Assembly: GCA_003448685.1 (NCBI GenBank) | Contig: DLXW01000221.1 | Location: 10,350-16,854 of the forward strand | Direction of reading: 5' to 3' | From: Cyanothece sp. UBA12306 | GTDB lineage: Bacteria > Cyanobacteriota > Cyanobacteriia > Cyanobacteriales > Microcystaceae | Length of the DNA: 6,505 bases | Shown: positions 5,541-6,505 of the stretch, piece after piece | How positions within the stretch are numbered: position 1 is the stretch's first letter | How the letters are laid out: every line of letters begins with the position of its first letter | Translations under genes and position numbers: made by a program | The notes under the pieces: generated by a model | What the model was told of the DNA's origin: nothing | Seen by the model: only the letters and a program-made list of their open reading frames with translations | Database searches by the model: none

Positions 5541-6504
5541 CTAAATGTTTATCCTTTGTCCGATACAAACCCCGTTTAATTCTTTTACCAGAAAACTTAT
5601 GCTTACTGGGGTTATCGGCATTGTAAACAGGGATTTTATCTTGGTCATAAAAACTAGCCTTGGACGAATAAGATTCCTCTTGCTCAAAATACTCAATTCC
5701 GTATCGAGAACACAAAGCTTTAAGCTTTTGTCTCAGTTTCCAGAAAGGAATCTGAACAAAATTCTGATTATTAGAACGTCCGATATTAATCTCTTGTTTG
5801 ATGCCTGGATTGTACCCGACCACCAATTTACCGATTTGTTGACTCAAACAATGGCTGATTATTATTCGGGCTGTTTTATTCAAATAATCTCGAACACGAT
5901 CATTACGCCATTGATAAAGTCTAGCCTGTTGATTAGTAAAGGCTTTAATGCCTTGTTTGTCTTTAAAAGATTGCAGTTCGGCATTGCGTTTGTTATACCA
6001 CTGATTAATGCTTTTCAGTCTTTTTCCATCAATCAAAAATTGATGCCCTTCAGTGTCAAAACAAGCCGCCAAATTATCAACCCCCAAATCAATAGCAATT
6101 GCTTTGTTAGGAGTAACAGATGTTTCTATTTTTTCATCCTCATAAATATACTCGATTTCAAACCATCGAGCCGAGTATTTTGGATGTATTCGTACCTCCT
6201 TAATATTTTTATCATTAAGTCTTTCTGGGAGTTGAATTTTAATCTCACCATATTCCTTTTTAAATTGTTGAGACAGGGGAATTTTAAAGACCCCGTTCTT
6301 AACTTTTATTCTAGGAATAATCAAAGGGAAATATCCGTCTTTTGCCAAGTATTTAGGCAGTTGTGGTTTTTGGTCACAGCGTCCTATACTAATAGCCTTA
6401 AGCAAACCCAGGAAAGACCTCATGCTTCTATCTACCACCTTCATAGTCTGTTGAGCAATATCGGTATTAAGCATCCGATAGTTCTCATTAGAGCTCTTGA
6501 AAAA
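5425..6504 (-). CDS. tnpB: TnpB-family protein of element B, divergent RuvC, N-terminus beyond window
   Basis: The frame is open to the window edge. The first in-frame ATG (6474) is internal, since ten more codons (FFKSSNENYR) precede it and about 40-50 N-terminal residues of the family are missing. Numbering from that ATG: DIAQQTMKVVDRS (5-17) is the typical N-terminal motif; RuvC-I D129 is in IAIDLGVDNLAACFD; the RuvC-II strand reads LVVGYNPGIKQ (217-227), with Asn222 where canonical TnpBs have Glu; EESYSSKASF (266-275) follows; RuvC-III D315 is in SSDINGSANIL. There are no cysteine pairs between RuvC-II and RuvC-III, so the zinc finger is absent. This matches a TnpB subgroup with a rearranged catalytic glutamate, with E266 or E267 as the probable replacement (inference). 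The stop TAA lies beside the right-end hairpin. Confidence 0.87.
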   Translation of the reverse strand, partial: FFKSSNENYRMLNTDIAQQTMKVVDRSMRSFLGLLKAISIGRCDQKPQLPKYLAKDGYFPLIIPRIKVKNGVFKIPLSQQFKKEYGEIKIQLPERLNDKNIKEVRIHPKYSARWFEIEYIYEDEKIETSVTPNKAIAIDLGVDNLAACFDTEGHQFLIDGKRLKSINQWYNKRNAELQSFKDKQGIKAFTNQQARLYQWRNDRVRDYLNKTARIIISHCLSQQIGKLVVGYNPGIKQEINIGRSNNQNFVQIPFWKLRQKLKALCSRYGIEYFEQEESYSSKASFYDQDKIPVYNADNPSKHKFSGKRIKRGLYRTKDKHLVSSDINGSANILVKSKHRLSFERVSRGFLANPLRIFVS

Positions 6505-6505
6505 A

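Larger units (their letters stand above)
5391..6505 (-). mobile_element. IS200/IS605-type tnpB-only element B (left end outside window)
   Basis: The right end is precise. The dehydrogenase reading frame continues to 5390, then TTGACACTCC starts the same terminal block as in element A (AGTGTCAA on the element strand). The only gene visible is a tnpB; the element continues past the window edge, so its left end and any tnpA partner cannot be seen. It has the same orientation as element A, about 1.6 kb away. Confidence 0.75.

Overview
The window looks cyanobacterial. The octamer GCGATCGC (HIP1-type site) occurs twice (1443-1450, 4114-4121) with many one-base variants, and several hairpin repeats of the kind common in cyanobacterial intergenic DNA are present. 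The first gene is a cyanobacterial-type cobalamin-dependent methionine synthase. The rest is accessory DNA: two IS200/IS605-type tnpB elements enclose a broken H-NS-like gene and an FMN-dependent 2-hydroxy-acid dehydrogenase.

Layout. 1-272 is non-coding: a repeat cluster (19-109), a Fur-box-like palindrome (158-176), a leader stem-loop (205-238) and a possible promoter. 273-2412 is the 5' part of metH, coding for the homocysteine and folate domains and most of the cap helices. The gene is cut at 2412/2413 by the right end of tnpB element A (minus strand, about 2413-3790). Right of element A, an H-NS-like gene begins in the middle of its family alignment (homology from 3793; usable GTG at 3799; end 4098). 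A non-coding stretch with an inverted repeat (4173-4219) precedes the hydroxy-acid dehydrogenase (4237-5394). The stop codon of that gene is supplied by the right end of tnpB element B (minus strand, from 5391 past the window end).

How the parts relate. Both elements end in the same signals: AAGAATCC, a hairpin with a bulged base, then AGTGTCAA. Both lie in the same orientation and neither has tnpA here, so one TnpA acting in trans could mobilise both. Their TnpB proteins are nevertheless very different. A is canonical, with zinc-finger cysteines and a D/E/D RuvC. B has no cysteine pairs and lacks the usual RuvC-II glutamate.

The two flanks of element A belong to unrelated genes (metH 5' part, hns 3' part), so A is not a simple insertion. 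The most economical reading is that A and B with the cargo between them entered metH as one IS605-type composite, or that two IS copies recombined. The composite model makes a sharp prediction: the metH 3' part, starting near residue 714, should lie just beyond the left end of element B, outside this window. An assembly error cannot be excluded from the sequence alone.
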